Positions 17,273 through 26,578 of a DNA stretch of 64,000 nt are shown in pieces. The stretch is taken from contig NZ_JAZAQF010000088.1 in the NCBI RefSeq assembly GCF_043235035.1, positions 62,001 to 126,000 on the forward strand, given 5' to 3'. The translations under genes and the position numbers were made by a program. Below the pieces are notes generated by a model. It saw only the letters and a list, made by a program, of their open reading frames with translations. It searched no databases and was not told the DNA's origin. The stretch comes from CACIAM-69d sp001698445 (GTDB taxonomy: Bacteria > Cyanobacteriota > Cyanobacteriia > CACIAM-69d). How positions within the stretch are numbered: position 1 is the stretch's first letter; each line of letters opens with the position of its first letter.

Positions 17273-17503
17273 CTAACCCTTCAGCCAGCCAGCACTCAGC
17301 ACCACCGCCAAACCCATGAACACCAAGGCCAGCGTCCAGGTAATGCGATTTAGCGTGGCTTCCGCGCTCTTGGTGCTCGAAAACAGTTGAGCTTGGCCGC
17401 CAATGCCGCCGAGACCGTCGCCCTTGGGGCTGTGCAACAGCACAAACACCACCAAACCGAGGGCAGACAGGGCCCAGATTATTTCCAAAATCGTGGTCAA
17501 CAT
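17273..17503 (-). CDS. secG: Preprotein translocase subunit SecG
   Basis: 76 residues, two membrane segments (about 4-22 and 54-73) joined by SPKGDGLGGIGGQAQLFSS, the glycine-rich loop diagnostic of SecG. It assists SecYE/SecA during protein export. It follows gpmI by 81 nt on the same strand; the gpmI-secG pairing is common in bacteria. Confidence 0.95.
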   Translation of the reverse strand: MLTTILEIIWALSALGLVVFVLLHSPKGDGLGGIGGQAQLFSSTKSAEATLNRITWTLALVFMGLAVVLSAGWLKG

Positions 17504-17584
17504 AGGAAACGCAGGATTGTACCCAGCAATAGCGGAATCAACATTTTACGGCCGGATGGCGACCCCCTAGCGGTCTCCGTTGGT

Positions 17585-19201
17585 CTAAACGCCTACCGTA
17601 ACCGGCGTGCGGTTCAACTTGGCTTCATAGGCCGCCGGAGCTACGATCGACTTGCCCGTCATTTCAGAGGGCTGGGGCAAATTCAGCAATTGCAGAATCG
17701 TCGGCGCAATATCCGCCAAGCAACCATCATCCCGCAACTGAACATCACAGCCATGGCCGACCACCTTTCGACGCTCCCCTTCCACCACGATGAATGGGAC
17801 ACGGTTGGTGGTGTGGGCCGTCCAGGGATTACCCGCCTCATCGAACATGTATTCCGCATTTCCGTGGTCAGCGGTGATCAGCACCGTGCCGCCCACCTTG
17901 GAGACCGCCGTCAACACCCGGCCCAAACAGCGATCGACCGTTTCAATGGCCTGAATGGCCGCTTCCATCTGTCCGGTATGGCCCACCATGTCCGGATTGG
18001 CATAGTTCACCACCACCAAGGAGTAGACCTCCTTTTGAATGGCGGAAACCACCGCATCGGTCACCGCGTCCGCAGACATGGCCGGCGCGCGATCATAGGT
18101 TGGCACCATCGGACTCGGGATCAGCACCCGATCTTCCCCTTCAAAGGGGTCTTCCAAACCACCATTGAAGAAGTAGGTGACATGGGCATATTTTTCCGTT
18201 TCGGCGGCTCGAAACTGGCGAAGGCGATGATTCGCCAACACCTCACCCAAAATGTTTTTCAGATCCTGCGGTGCAAAGGCCACGGCCACGGGTAGCTCGG
18301 GATCATATTGGGTGAAGGTGACGAAATGGATCGGTTGCACCAGTTTGCGCTCAAACCCATCAAATTGAGGATCCATGAACGCTTGGGTGAGCTGCCGCGC
18401 CCGATCGGGACGGAAATTGAAGAAAATTACGCCGTCTTGGGCCGCCACGGCCCCCGGAGCTACCCGCACCGGCAGAATGAACTCATCAAAAACCTTTTCC
18501 GCGTAAGAGTCCTGAAGGATCTGCACGGGCGATCGCCCATCCACTTCACCCTCTGTGGCCATCACCTGGTAGGCCTTTTGCACCCGATCCCAGCGGCGAT
18601 CGCGATCCATCGCGTAGTAGCGCCCGGAAACCGTCGTGATTTGACCCACCCCCGCGTCATCAATCAGCCCTTGCAGTCGAGTCAGAAACTCAATGCCACT
18701 GTTGGGCTGGGTGTCGCGACCATCGGTGATGGCGTGAATACAGACTTCCGTGATTCCCTGTTGCGTTGCCAGCTTCAGCAACCCGGCCACATGATCCAAA
18801 TGAGAATGCACACCCCCATCGGAACAAAGGCCAATCAGATGGAGCTTGCCGCCACTGGCTTTAACCTGCTGACAGGTGGCGACCAGGGCAGGATTGCTCA
18901 AAATTGAATCGTCTTCAACGGCATCGGAAATACGAACCAACTCTTGGGGCACAATCCGACCCGCACCAATGTTCAGGTGGCCCACTTCGGAGTTACCCAT
19001 TTGCCCCTCGGGCAGTCCAACCGCCTTACCTGATGTGCGGATCAGTGTGTGGGGATAGGCTGCCCAAAGGCTATCAACGATCGGGGTTTTCGCTTCGGCA
19101 ATCGCATTACCGTTGCGATCTTCGCGGTAGCCCCAGCCGTCAAGAATGATCAGCACGACAGGGGAGACAGTTGACTCCACCATACTCTGATTGCTCTTCA
19201 T
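17585..19201 (-). CDS. gpmI: 2,3-bisphosphoglycerate-independent phosphoglycerate mutase
   Basis: Interconverts 3- and 2-phosphoglycerate in glycolysis and the path from the Calvin cycle to pyruvate. 538 residues, alkaline-phosphatase fold with two Mn2+ sites: VVLIILDGWGYRED at the start, MGNSEVGHLNIGAGR with the phosphorylated Ser, AITDGRDTQPNSG, GRYYAMDRDRRWDR, FNFRPDRARQLT, VVVNYANPDMVGHTG and ITADHGNAEYM. All metal ligands are in place. The ATG at 19201 gives MKSNQSMVEST; an ATG at 19183 is equally possible. Confidence 0.97.
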   Translation of the reverse strand: MKSNQSMVESTVSPVVLIILDGWGYREDRNGNAIAEAKTPIVDSLWAAYPHTLIRTSGKAVGLPEGQMGNSEVGHLNIGAGRIVPQELVRISDAVEDDSILSNPALVATCQQVKASGGKLHLIGLCSDGGVHSHLDHVAGLLKLATQQGITEVCIHAITDGRDTQPNSGIEFLTRLQGLIDDAGVGQITTVSGRYYAMDRDRRWDRVQKAYQVMATEGEVDGRSPVQILQDSYAEKVFDEFILPVRVAPGAVAAQDGVIFFNFRPDRARQLTQAFMDPQFDGFERKLVQPIHFVTFTQYDPELPVAVAFAPQDLKNILGEVLANHRLRQFRAAETEKYAHVTYFFNGGLEDPFEGEDRVLIPSPMVPTYDRAPAMSADAVTDAVVSAIQKEVYSLVVVNYANPDMVGHTGQMEAAIQAIETVDRCLGRVLTAVSKVGGTVLITADHGNAEYMFDEAGNPWTAHTTNRVPFIVVEGERRKVVGHGCDVQLRDDGCLADIAPTILQLLNLPQPSEMTGKSIVAPAAYEAKLNRTPVTVGV

Positions 19202-19250
19202 ATTTGCTTAATTTTCCCGCCATAATAGCACCGAGATTTAACCTATAAGC

Positions 19251-19276
19251 CTGGGATGGTTTGTGGTGCATCCCAG
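19251..19276 (-). terminator. Hairpin after the ABC-F gene
   Basis: Perfect 8-bp stem CTGGGATG / CATCCCAG with 10-nt loop, starting 14 nt after the ABC-F stop; no real T-run follows on the minus strand. Confidence 0.5.
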
Positions 19277-19290
19277 ACGTTACAAGGTAT

Positions 19291-21021
19291 TTACAAACCG
19301 GTGTTTGCTTTTTTCGCGTCCTGCTTGGCCTGTTGCTTTTCGCGCTCTTTCTCGCGCTTGGCGGCTGCTTTGTCCGCCTTCTCTTGGGCAATGGCTGCCA
19401 ACTTTGCTTGCTCTTGTTCCTCGGCAATTTTGTCGAGATAGTAGCGATAGTTGCCCTGATAAACGCGCAGTTCGCCTTCACGAACTTCCACAATTTTGTT
19501 GGCAACTTGCGAAATAAAGTATCGATCGTGCGACACGATCAAGGCAGTGCCATCGAATTGCGTCAGGGCTGATTCGAGGGTTTCTTTTGCAGGAATGTCC
19601 AAGTGGTTGGTTGGCTCGTCCAAAATCAGCAGATTAACGGGCTGAACGAGCATTTTGGCAAGGGCTAAACGCGCCTTTTCGCCCCCACTCAAGGATTCAA
19701 CTTTCTTGAGAACCGCTTCGCCACTGAACAGGAAACGGCCCAAGAGGCTGCGCACCTCTTCCTCTTTCCAGTCTGGGGCTTCGTCCCGCAGGGTGTCAAT
19801 GACGGTTTTGTGTAAATCCAGGGCTTCGGCTTGGTTTTGCTCAAAATACCCGGGGATCACGTTGTGTTGACCAATTTGGGCAGTTCCCTCGGTGGGGGCT
19901 TCCCGACCCATGATCATGCGCAACAGGGTGGATTTACCGCAACCATTGGGCCCAAGGAAGGCGATCCGATCGCCCCGTTCCACGGTCAAGTTCGCACCCA
20001 GGAACAGGATCTTATCGGCCCAAGCGTGGGTCAGGTCTTCAATTTTGACCACCTCGCGACCGCTGCGCGGGGCGGGCGGAAACCGAAACCGCAGGGTGCG
20101 CACATCGGCCACGGGAGCTTCGAGGCGCTCCACTTTTTCCAGTTGTTTTTCGCGGCTCTTGGCTTGGGTGCTGCGGGTGGCGCTGGCCCGGAACCGATCG
20201 ACAAAGGCCTGTTGCTTGTCTAGTTCCTTTTGCTGGCGATCATAGGCCGCCTGGAGGGCGCTGCGATTTTCTTCTTTTTGGGCCAGGTACTGGGAATAGT
20301 TACCCAAGTAGGTGGTGGATACACCGCGCTCGGTTTCCACAATTGTGGTGCAGAGCCGATCAAGAAATTCTCGGTCATGGGAAATCAGCACCAGCGGTTT
20401 GCCCAGTTGCTTCAGGTAGCCTTCTAACCACTCGATCGACTCGAGATCCAAGTGGTTGGTCGGCTCGTCCAACAGCAACAGATCCGGCTCTTGCAGCATC
20501 ACCTTGCCCAAGCAGATCCGCATTTGCCAGCCGCCACTGAAGGAGCTGACCAGCCGATCGCCATCGTCCGGCTCAAACCCCAACTCCGGCAACAGGCGAT
20601 CGACCCGGGCTTCTAGACCATAGCCATCCAGGGCTTCAAACCGGCGTTGTAGGTGGTCGAGATCGCGCAGCAAGGCTTCTAGGCGATCGGGATCCGCCGC
20701 GCCCATCTCGTTTTGCACCTGGTGCATTTGATCCTGCACCTCGCAAGCTTCCGTGAAAGCCGAGAACAGTTCTTCGCGCACCGTGCGGCAAGGATCCACA
20801 TCAAACTCTTGGTTGAGATAACCAATGCGCAAATCAGCCGGGCGAATAATTTGCCCGGCCGTTGGCTCAATCTCACCCATGATGATTTTGAGTTGGGTGG
20901 ATTTACCTGCCCCATTCACACCAACTAACCCAACCCGATCGCCGGGCTTGACCTCCCAGCTCACATCCCGCAGGACTTGGCCCGTTGGGTAAATTTTTTG
21001 GATGCGTTCCAAACGCAGCAC
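19291..21021 (-). CDS. ABC-F family ATPase
   Basis: 576 residues with two ABC ATPase domains and no membrane segment, the ABC-F pattern of ribosome-associated translation or antibiotic-protection factors. Domain 1: GVNGAGKST, signature SSFSGGWQMRI, LLLLDEPTNHLDL. Between them lies the P-site tRNA-interaction motif linker (about 230-310, charged, KEENRSALQAAYDRQQKEL). Domain 2: GPNGCGKST, SLSGGEKARLALAK, LLILDEPTNHLD. A Lys/Glu/Ala-rich coiled tail of about 45 residues ends the protein. Closest in my memory to the cyanobacterial Uup/YkpA-like housekeeping group; a resistance role is not indicated. The start is GTG at 21021, supported by GGGAGG a few bases upstream. Confidence 0.92.
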   Translation of the reverse strand: MLRLERIQKIYPTGQVLRDVSWEVKPGDRVGLVGVNGAGKSTQLKIIMGEIEPTAGQIIRPADLRIGYLNQEFDVDPCRTVREELFSAFTEACEVQDQMHQVQNEMGAADPDRLEALLRDLDHLQRRFEALDGYGLEARVDRLLPELGFEPDDGDRLVSSFSGGWQMRICLGKVMLQEPDLLLLDEPTNHLDLESIEWLEGYLKQLGKPLVLISHDREFLDRLCTTIVETERGVSTTYLGNYSQYLAQKEENRSALQAAYDRQQKELDKQQAFVDRFRASATRSTQAKSREKQLEKVERLEAPVADVRTLRFRFPPAPRSGREVVKIEDLTHAWADKILFLGANLTVERGDRIAFLGPNGCGKSTLLRMIMGREAPTEGTAQIGQHNVIPGYFEQNQAEALDLHKTVIDTLRDEAPDWKEEEVRSLLGRFLFSGEAVLKKVESLSGGEKARLALAKMLVQPVNLLILDEPTNHLDIPAKETLESALTQFDGTALIVSHDRYFISQVANKIVEVREGELRVYQGNYRYYLDKIAEEQEQAKLAAIAQEKADKAAAKREKEREKQQAKQDAKKANTGL

Positions 21022-21495
21022 GTTTGCCTCCCGGTTTCAGGTTTGCTGGTCGTTAACGTGGTTGAACTGGTTGAGCTTCAAACTGAAGGGAATCTTAGAC
21101 CAATGCACGAAAGCGTAAAAGCCTTGAGCGTGAAACTCCCTTCGGTAGTTGTTCCGGCTTGAGGCTCATACCACAGTGAAATGATTGGGATCGATCGGGC
21201 GATCGAAGCCAAATGGGTATAGGACAGCTTGCCAACGTTATGGATCGCGCTTAATCGGTTATCCGGTTTTGCCGTTGCTCCGACCAATTGCCGACCCCTT
21301 TTAGGTTTTATCCAGCTAGACTCAGCCAGACTCGGTGAGCAGCATCAATAAAGATGCGACCAGCAAACTGTTGTCTTTGTAACAAAACTTAGGCCGTATG
21401 GTAGCAGGGTCAGGCCCGATCGCCTAGTTTTTTTGTCAGGGAGTGACCATTAATTTTGCTCATAGGCTGACTCATGGGTTAGCCCATCGGTCTAC

Positions 21496-21529
21496 TTATC
21501 AGCCGATTTTTGTTATCAGCCGATTTTTG
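21496..21529. repeat. 17-nt tandem duplication
   Basis: TTATCAGCCGATTTTTG twice, exact. Confidence 0.9.
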
Positions 21530-21649
21530 CGCAAGAAAAAACCTCGAGCTGGGCCAGCCAGCAATCGAGGTTTCAATCGGGGTGCATCTACATGGAGTGG
21601 TTTTCAGCCCTCCAGTCATTAGCTCCGGATAGTTTTTCAGCAAAGAAGC

Positions 21650-21797
21650 CTAGGGCGTGTCGTCAAATCGCCTGAAACCCTGCTTCCACCGTTGTCAGAT
21701 CGTGGGGGACAAGGGGCTTAAGCCCCTTGTTACGACGATTGGGGCATGAAAAATCAACCGTTGTTGTCTGATCTCAGGAAATGACGACAGGCCTTAG
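21650..21797. mobile_element. MITE family 1, copy A (148 bp)
   Basis: Ends are imperfect inverted repeats: CTAGGGCGTGTCGTCA on the left and the complement of CTAAGGCCTGTCGTCA on the right. The centre has a 22-bp perfect palindrome around GGGGCTTAAGCCCC. Copies at 31728-31875 (reverse) and 54249-54396 have the same 148-bp length. No coding capacity, so any movement would need a transposase from elsewhere. Confidence 0.75.
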
Positions 21798-21838
21798 GAT
21801 CCGTCGTCATTTCCACCGCCGTAGGGGTTGGGTTTCCC

Positions 21839-21862
21839 AACCCTAATCTGAACCCTAATCTG
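21839..21862. repeat. 12-nt tandem duplication
   Basis: AACCCTAATCTG twice, exact, just past the serA stop. Confidence 0.8.
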
Positions 21863-21870
21863 AGCGATCG

Positions 21871-23451
21871 CTAAAGCACCACCGTGAAGGCATCGCGGAT
21901 GCCCGGAACCTTCACAATCTCTTCGAGCAAGCCATCGGGCAGCAGATCATCAATGCTCAGCACCATCACCGCATCGCCACGCACAATCTTGCGGCCCACC
22001 TGCATACTGGCGATGTTCACATTGAAGCTCCCCAGCAGCGAACCAATTTTCCCAATGATCCCCGGCATATCCCGGTGCTTGGTCAGCAGCATGTAGCGGG
22101 TGGGGGTGACGTTAATCGGGAAATCGTCAATTCCGGTGATGTGAATTTCCCCGTCACTCAGCAGGGTGGCCGTGGCCGAGTGCTCGCCCAACGAACCCAC
22201 CGCCGACAGGTGCAGCGAGCCGGTGTAGTCCCGAACGGAAGAATCGCGAGTTTCAATCACCCGGATGCCCCGCTCCTTGGCTTCAATGCTGGCGTTAACA
22301 TAGTTCACCCGTTCCCTCAGGGCCTGGGATAGCAAGCCTTTCAGGGCTGCGATCGTGATGGGTTTGCTGTCTTTTTCCGCCAATTCCCCTTGCAGGCGCA
22401 CCGTCAGGGATTCCACCCGACCACCAGCCAGTTGGCTCACCAAAGTGCCCAGGGTTTCCGCCAACTTCAGGTAGGGCCGCAGTTGCTCCATCACATCGGG
22501 ATAAAGACCCGGAATGTTCACGGCCGATCGCGCTGGCAGCCCCAACAGCACATCGCGGATTTGCTCCGCCACGTCGATCGCCACGTTCACCTGGGCCTCC
22601 TCCGTGGAAGCACCCAAGTGCGGAGTCAACACCACTTCTTTACCCAAGCTCTTCAGGGGCGAATCCCCCAGCGGCTCATCCACAAACACATCGAGGGCCG
22701 CGCCGCCAATCCGATTTTCCTTCAGGGCTTCGTAGAGCGCTTGCTCGTCGATGATGCCGCCCCGGGCGCAGTTAATGATCCGCACCGTGGGCTTCATCTT
22801 CGCCAGGGCTTCAGCATTAATCAGGTTGGCCGTTTCCGGCGTTTTCGGCATGTGCAGGGTGATGAAATCCGACTCACGGAACAGCAAGTCCAAATCCACC
22901 AAGCGACAACCCAACTGCTCGGCGCGTTCCTTGGAAATGAAGGGATCATAGGCCAGCAGCTTCATGCCCATGGCCTTGGCGCAGGAGGCCACATGGGAGC
23001 CAATTTTGCCCAAGCCCAAAACCCCGAGCGTCTTTTTGTAAACTTCCACGCCCGTGAAGTTCTTGCGATCCCAGTTGCCGGACTTGGTGGATTCGTTGGC
23101 AGCGGGGATGTAGCGCGACATGGACAGCATCATGGCCAGGGCGTGCTCGGCGGCGGCGATCGTGTTGCCTTCCGGCGAGTTCACAACCACAACCCCTTGG
23201 CGGGTGGCGGCGGGCACATCCACGTTATCGACTCCGACCCCAGCGCGGCCAACAATTTTCAGGCTTTGGCCGGCTTCGATCACACGGGCAGTGACGCGGG
23301 TACCCGATCGAATCATGAGCGCGTCATATTCACCGATGATTTGCACCAGCTCATCTTCGGGCAGGCCGGTGCGGACATCGACTTGGGCCACTTGCGACAG
23401 AATGTCGAGGCCGGCTTTGTCGATCGGGTCGGAGACAAGTACCTTCGGCAT
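21871..23451 (-). CDS. serA: D-3-phosphoglycerate dehydrogenase
   Basis: Oxidises 3-phosphoglycerate to 3-phosphohydroxypyruvate with NAD+, the first step of the phosphorylated serine pathway. 526 residues, the long type: substrate domain (MIRSGTRVTARVIEAG), NAD-binding domain with GLGKIGSHVASCAKAMG, VRIINCARGGIIDEQAL and catalytic His in VVLTPHLGASTEEAQ, an intervening ASB domain, and a C-terminal ACT domain (MLLTKHRDMPGIIGKIGSLL) that in other species binds serine for feedback control. Single gene with a large repeat-laden spacer downstream. Confidence 0.97.
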   Translation of the reverse strand: MPKVLVSDPIDKAGLDILSQVAQVDVRTGLPEDELVQIIGEYDALMIRSGTRVTARVIEAGQSLKIVGRAGVGVDNVDVPAATRQGVVVVNSPEGNTIAAAEHALAMMLSMSRYIPAANESTKSGNWDRKNFTGVEVYKKTLGVLGLGKIGSHVASCAKAMGMKLLAYDPFISKERAEQLGCRLVDLDLLFRESDFITLHMPKTPETANLINAEALAKMKPTVRIINCARGGIIDEQALYEALKENRIGGAALDVFVDEPLGDSPLKSLGKEVVLTPHLGASTEEAQVNVAIDVAEQIRDVLLGLPARSAVNIPGLYPDVMEQLRPYLKLAETLGTLVSQLAGGRVESLTVRLQGELAEKDSKPITIAALKGLLSQALRERVNYVNASIEAKERGIRVIETRDSSVRDYTGSLHLSAVGSLGEHSATATLLSDGEIHITGIDDFPINVTPTRYMLLTKHRDMPGIIGKIGSLLGSFNVNIASMQVGRKIVRGDAVMVLSIDDLLPDGLLEEIVKVPGIRDAFTVVL

Positions 23452-23670
23452 GGGGCGAGTGTGCGGTTGGCAGATAGGAAAGGTCTAGTTCGCTGCGGGT
23501 TGACGAAGCGAGGGGTTGGCCCAAAGTTGCCAGCCAAAATCGCGACAAATCACTGAGGATCTGCGATTGGGTGATTTAGGAGCGGGTTGGGCTAACTTGC
23601 AGCATCCTATTCTACAGGGGGTGATCACGATCACGATCGCCCCTAATGTTTCTTTGGGCTTAAGGAACGG

Positions 23671-25071
23671 TTAAGACCGCAATCGCGACAGCCAGGATAA
23701 TTTGCTGTCGTCGTAGGGCGGATAGCGCATCGGAAATTCCGGCTGGGCCGATCGCCACAGGTGGCTGCGCTGATAGGAAAATAGCTCAAACCCAGCCCGG
23801 CCGTGATAGCGCCCCATGCCGCTGGCTCCCACGCCGCCGAAGGGCAAATCGGGCACGGTGGCTTGCACCAACAGATCGTTCACACAAAGGGATCCCGAGG
23901 TGGTTTCCCGGCCGATCGCTCGGCTAATGGTGCGATCGTTGGCAAACACATAGCAAGCCAAGGGATGGGGCCGGGCGTTGATTTGGGCGATCGCCCCGTC
24001 CAGGTGGTCATAGGCCAACACCGGCAAAATGGGCCCAAAAATCTCCTCTTGCATCACGGGATCGCTCCACTGCACCGCCGCCAACAGGGTTGGGGCCAAG
24101 TAGCGTTGCCTCGGATCCGCATCTCCGCCGATCACCACCTGACCCGAACCGGGAATCAACCGCAACAGCCGTTCTAGGTGATAGTCATTGGCAATACGGG
24201 CAAAATCCGGGCTGAGGCTGGGGGTGGGGCCAAAGAAGTCAGCAATGGCTCCTTGGGCCAACGCCAGAAACTCCGCTTCCCGATCGCGCGGCACTAACAC
24301 ATAGTCAGGAGCCAAGCAGCTTTGTCCTGCGTTGAAAAATTTGCCCCAAACGATTCGCCGGGCCGCGATCGGGAAGTCGGCCGAGCGATCGAGAATGCAA
24401 GGATTTTTGCCCCCCAGTTCCAGGGTGACCGGTGTGAGTCGCTGGGCTGCGTAGGCCATCACCACCTTGGCCACCGTGGGGCCACCCGTATAAAAAATAT
24501 GATCGAAGGGTTCTTCCAACAGGGCTTGGCTGACCTGAATTCCCCCTTCCGCCACCGCCACATACATCGGGTCAAAGGCCCGGCGAATTAAATCCGCGAT
24601 CGCCCGGGAGCTTTGGGGGGCAACCTCTGAGGGCTTAATCACTGCGCAGTTGCCCGCCGCGATCGCCCCCACCAGCGGCCCCAGGGTCAACTGTACCGGA
24701 TAGTTCCAGGCCCCCATGATCAACACCACGCCCAACGGCTCCCGCTGCACCTTGGCTCGACCGGGCCAGAGGGTGAAGGGCAACCCGACCGATCGAGGCT
24801 TGGTCCAACTCCGCAGATGTTTGAGGGCGTGGTCAATTTCCAGCAGGCAAAATTCCAACTCCGCCAGCACCGCTTCAAAGGGAGGTTTGCCCAAATCCAC
24901 CTGCAAGGCCCGCAGGAGCTGATCCTGTTGTTCTTCAATGGCCCGACGCAGATCTTGAAGCCGCCGCAGCCGATAATCCACATCGCGGGTGTAGCCCAAC
25001 TTAAAAAAGTCGTGCTGGGTTTTCACCAATTCCTGGGGCGAGGTGGCAGAAGGCGCGATCGGCTGAGGCAT
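23671..25071 (-). CDS. Aldehyde dehydrogenase (fatty-aldehyde type)
   Basis: 466 residues from the ATG at 25071 (an upstream TTG at 25098 adds nine). ALDH superfamily: GAWNYPVQLTLGPLVGAIAA (NAD site), VTLELGGKNPCIL with the general-base Glu, FFNAGQSCLAPDYVLVPR with the catalytic Cys, and EEIFGPILPVL. Residues HLRSWTKPRSVGLP and YHGRAGFELFSYQRSHL match class-3 / fatty aldehyde dehydrogenases. Cyanobacterial relatives (Slr0091, Orf0489 type) oxidise medium- and long-chain or apocarotenoid aldehydes to acids. It lies divergent to an FGGY kinase. The exact substrate is inference. Confidence 0.9.
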   Translation of the reverse strand: MPQPIAPSATSPQELVKTQHDFFKLGYTRDVDYRLRRLQDLRRAIEEQQDQLLRALQVDLGKPPFEAVLAELEFCLLEIDHALKHLRSWTKPRSVGLPFTLWPGRAKVQREPLGVVLIMGAWNYPVQLTLGPLVGAIAAGNCAVIKPSEVAPQSSRAIADLIRRAFDPMYVAVAEGGIQVSQALLEEPFDHIFYTGGPTVAKVVMAYAAQRLTPVTLELGGKNPCILDRSADFPIAARRIVWGKFFNAGQSCLAPDYVLVPRDREAEFLALAQGAIADFFGPTPSLSPDFARIANDYHLERLLRLIPGSGQVVIGGDADPRQRYLAPTLLAAVQWSDPVMQEEIFGPILPVLAYDHLDGAIAQINARPHPLACYVFANDRTISRAIGRETTSGSLCVNDLLVQATVPDLPFGGVGASGMGRYHGRAGFELFSYQRSHLWRSAQPEFPMRYPPYDDSKLSWLSRLRS

Positions 25072-25159
25072 AGGAGCAAAATTGGGCAAAGGCAGCAATC
25101 AAGCTTCAACTTAACGCACTAGCAGTTAACCGTTGATTAACCCACTAGGAGCCACGAGT

Positions 25160-26542
25160 ATGGATTGGGGCCGCGATCAACGATGGGGCAATCAGTTGGC
25201 CATGGGCATTGACTTTGGAACCTCCGGGGCCCGAGCCATGGTGATCGATCGACAGGGAGCCGTAGTGGCCCAGGCACAGGTGCGCACATCGGGGACGGAA
25301 TCGGGGAGTGCAGCCGATTGGCTGGCGCAATTGACGGCTCTGCTGGCGGATTTGCCCCGATCGGTGCGGCAACAAACGGGGGCGATCGCCATCAATGGCA
25401 CTTCGGGAACCGTGCTGCTGTGCGATCGCCAGGGTCATCCCCTGAGCGATCCTCTCGCCTACGATGACGATCGGGGCCAATCCGTTTTGCCCCAAATTGC
25501 CGCGATCGCCCCGGCAGATCACGTCACCCACAGTGCCACCTCCAGCCTAGCCAAGCTGCTATGGTGGCGAGCTACGCAATATGGCGGTCAGTGGCCCACG
25601 GTGGATCCGCCCCAATTGCTCCATCAAGCGGATTGGCTCGGGGCCCAACTGCACGGTCAATTCGGCATCACGGACTATCACAACGCACTGAAGTTGGGTG
25701 GCGACCCCATCCGCCAAACCTATCCCCAATGGTTGCGCCGTTTGGATATTGGGCCATCGCTGCCCAAGATTGCACAACCGGGCCAGGCGGTCGGAACCAT
25801 TTTGCCCCTGTGGGCCGATCGCTGGGATTTCCCGATCGATTGCCAAATTTGCACCGGCACCACCGATAGCATTGCGGCATTTTTGGCCAGCGGAGTCCAG
25901 GAACCCGGCCAGGCGGTCACGTCCTTGGGGTCTACCCTGGCGATCAAATTACTGAGCGAGCAGCCCGTGGCCGATCGCGCTCATGGGGTTTATAGTCACT
26001 TTCTGGGGCGATCGTTAATGGCCCGCTTGGCCATAGACCACTTGGCCCCTGGGGGTGGCAACGCGACTGCTAGCCCCCCCTTCGTCGATCGCTGGTTGGT
26101 GGGCGGAGCTTCCAATGCTGGCGGCCGGGTGTTGCGGCACTTCTTTTCTGACCAAGAGTTACAGCGGCTCACTGCCCAAATTGATCCCCAGCAGCCCAGT
26201 CCCCTCGACTATTACCCCCTGCTGGAACCGGGCGATCGCTTCCCCATTTGCGATCCCCATCTGCCACCACGCCTCACGCCCCGACCGGCGGATCCCGCAG
26301 CATTTTTGCAGGGCATTTTGGAAGGACTAGCCCGGATTGAAGCCCAAGGCTATCAGTTACTTCAGCAATTGGGAGCCAGCCCGCTGCAATCGGTGCAGAC
26401 GGCCGGCGGCGGGGCAAAAAATGATGCTTGGACGGCCATTCGATCGCGCCATTTAGGTTGCCCCGTGCGATCGGCGAAGCAGACCGAAGCGGCCTATGGC
26501 ACAGCCTGGCTTGCTTGGGCCGGCTTGCTTGGGCCCGCTTGA
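25160..26542 (+). CDS. FGGY-family sugar kinase (ribulose/xylulose kinase-like)
   Basis: About 460 residues from the ATG at 25160, which has AGGAG eight bases upstream. N-domain phosphate loop MGIDFGTSGARAMVIDRQG; AINGTSGTVLL; LAYDD; central TGTTDSIAAFLASG with the catalytic Asp; SLGSTLAIKLLSE; C-domain QTAGGGAKNDAWTAIRSR. It matches the cyanobacterial/plant putative sugar kinase group (SePSK of Synechococcus elongatus, AtXK-1), reported to act on D-ribulose. The sugar here is inference. It faces P450 tail to tail, 36 nt apart. Confidence 0.88.
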   Translation: MDWGRDQRWGNQLAMGIDFGTSGARAMVIDRQGAVVAQAQVRTSGTESGSAADWLAQLTALLADLPRSVRQQTGAIAINGTSGTVLLCDRQGHPLSDPLAYDDDRGQSVLPQIAAIAPADHVTHSATSSLAKLLWWRATQYGGQWPTVDPPQLLHQADWLGAQLHGQFGITDYHNALKLGGDPIRQTYPQWLRRLDIGPSLPKIAQPGQAVGTILPLWADRWDFPIDCQICTGTTDSIAAFLASGVQEPGQAVTSLGSTLAIKLLSEQPVADRAHGVYSHFLGRSLMARLAIDHLAPGGGNATASPPFVDRWLVGGASNAGGRVLRHFFSDQELQRLTAQIDPQQPSPLDYYPLLEPGDRFPICDPHLPPRLTPRPADPAAFLQGILEGLARIEAQGYQLLQQLGASPLQSVQTAGGGAKNDAWTAIRSRHLGCPVRSAKQTEAAYGTAWLAWAGLLGPA

Positions 26543-26578
26543 TCGCGGCCCCACAATTCACCGCCCGATTGATTAGCC

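Larger units (their letters stand above)
21022..21870. other. 850-nt non-coding spacer with repeat elements
   Basis: No gene supported. It contains a 17-nt duplication (21496-21529), a 148-bp MITE-like element (21650-21797), an inverted solo end (21803-21814), an 8-bp hairpin GGGTTGGG / CCCAACCC (21825-21843) and a 12-nt duplication (21839-21862). Confidence 0.7.

Noticed and set aside
22390..23556. 388-codon plus-strand frame opposite serA
   Set aside because: Same reason: antisense shadow of serA with no recognisable family sequence.
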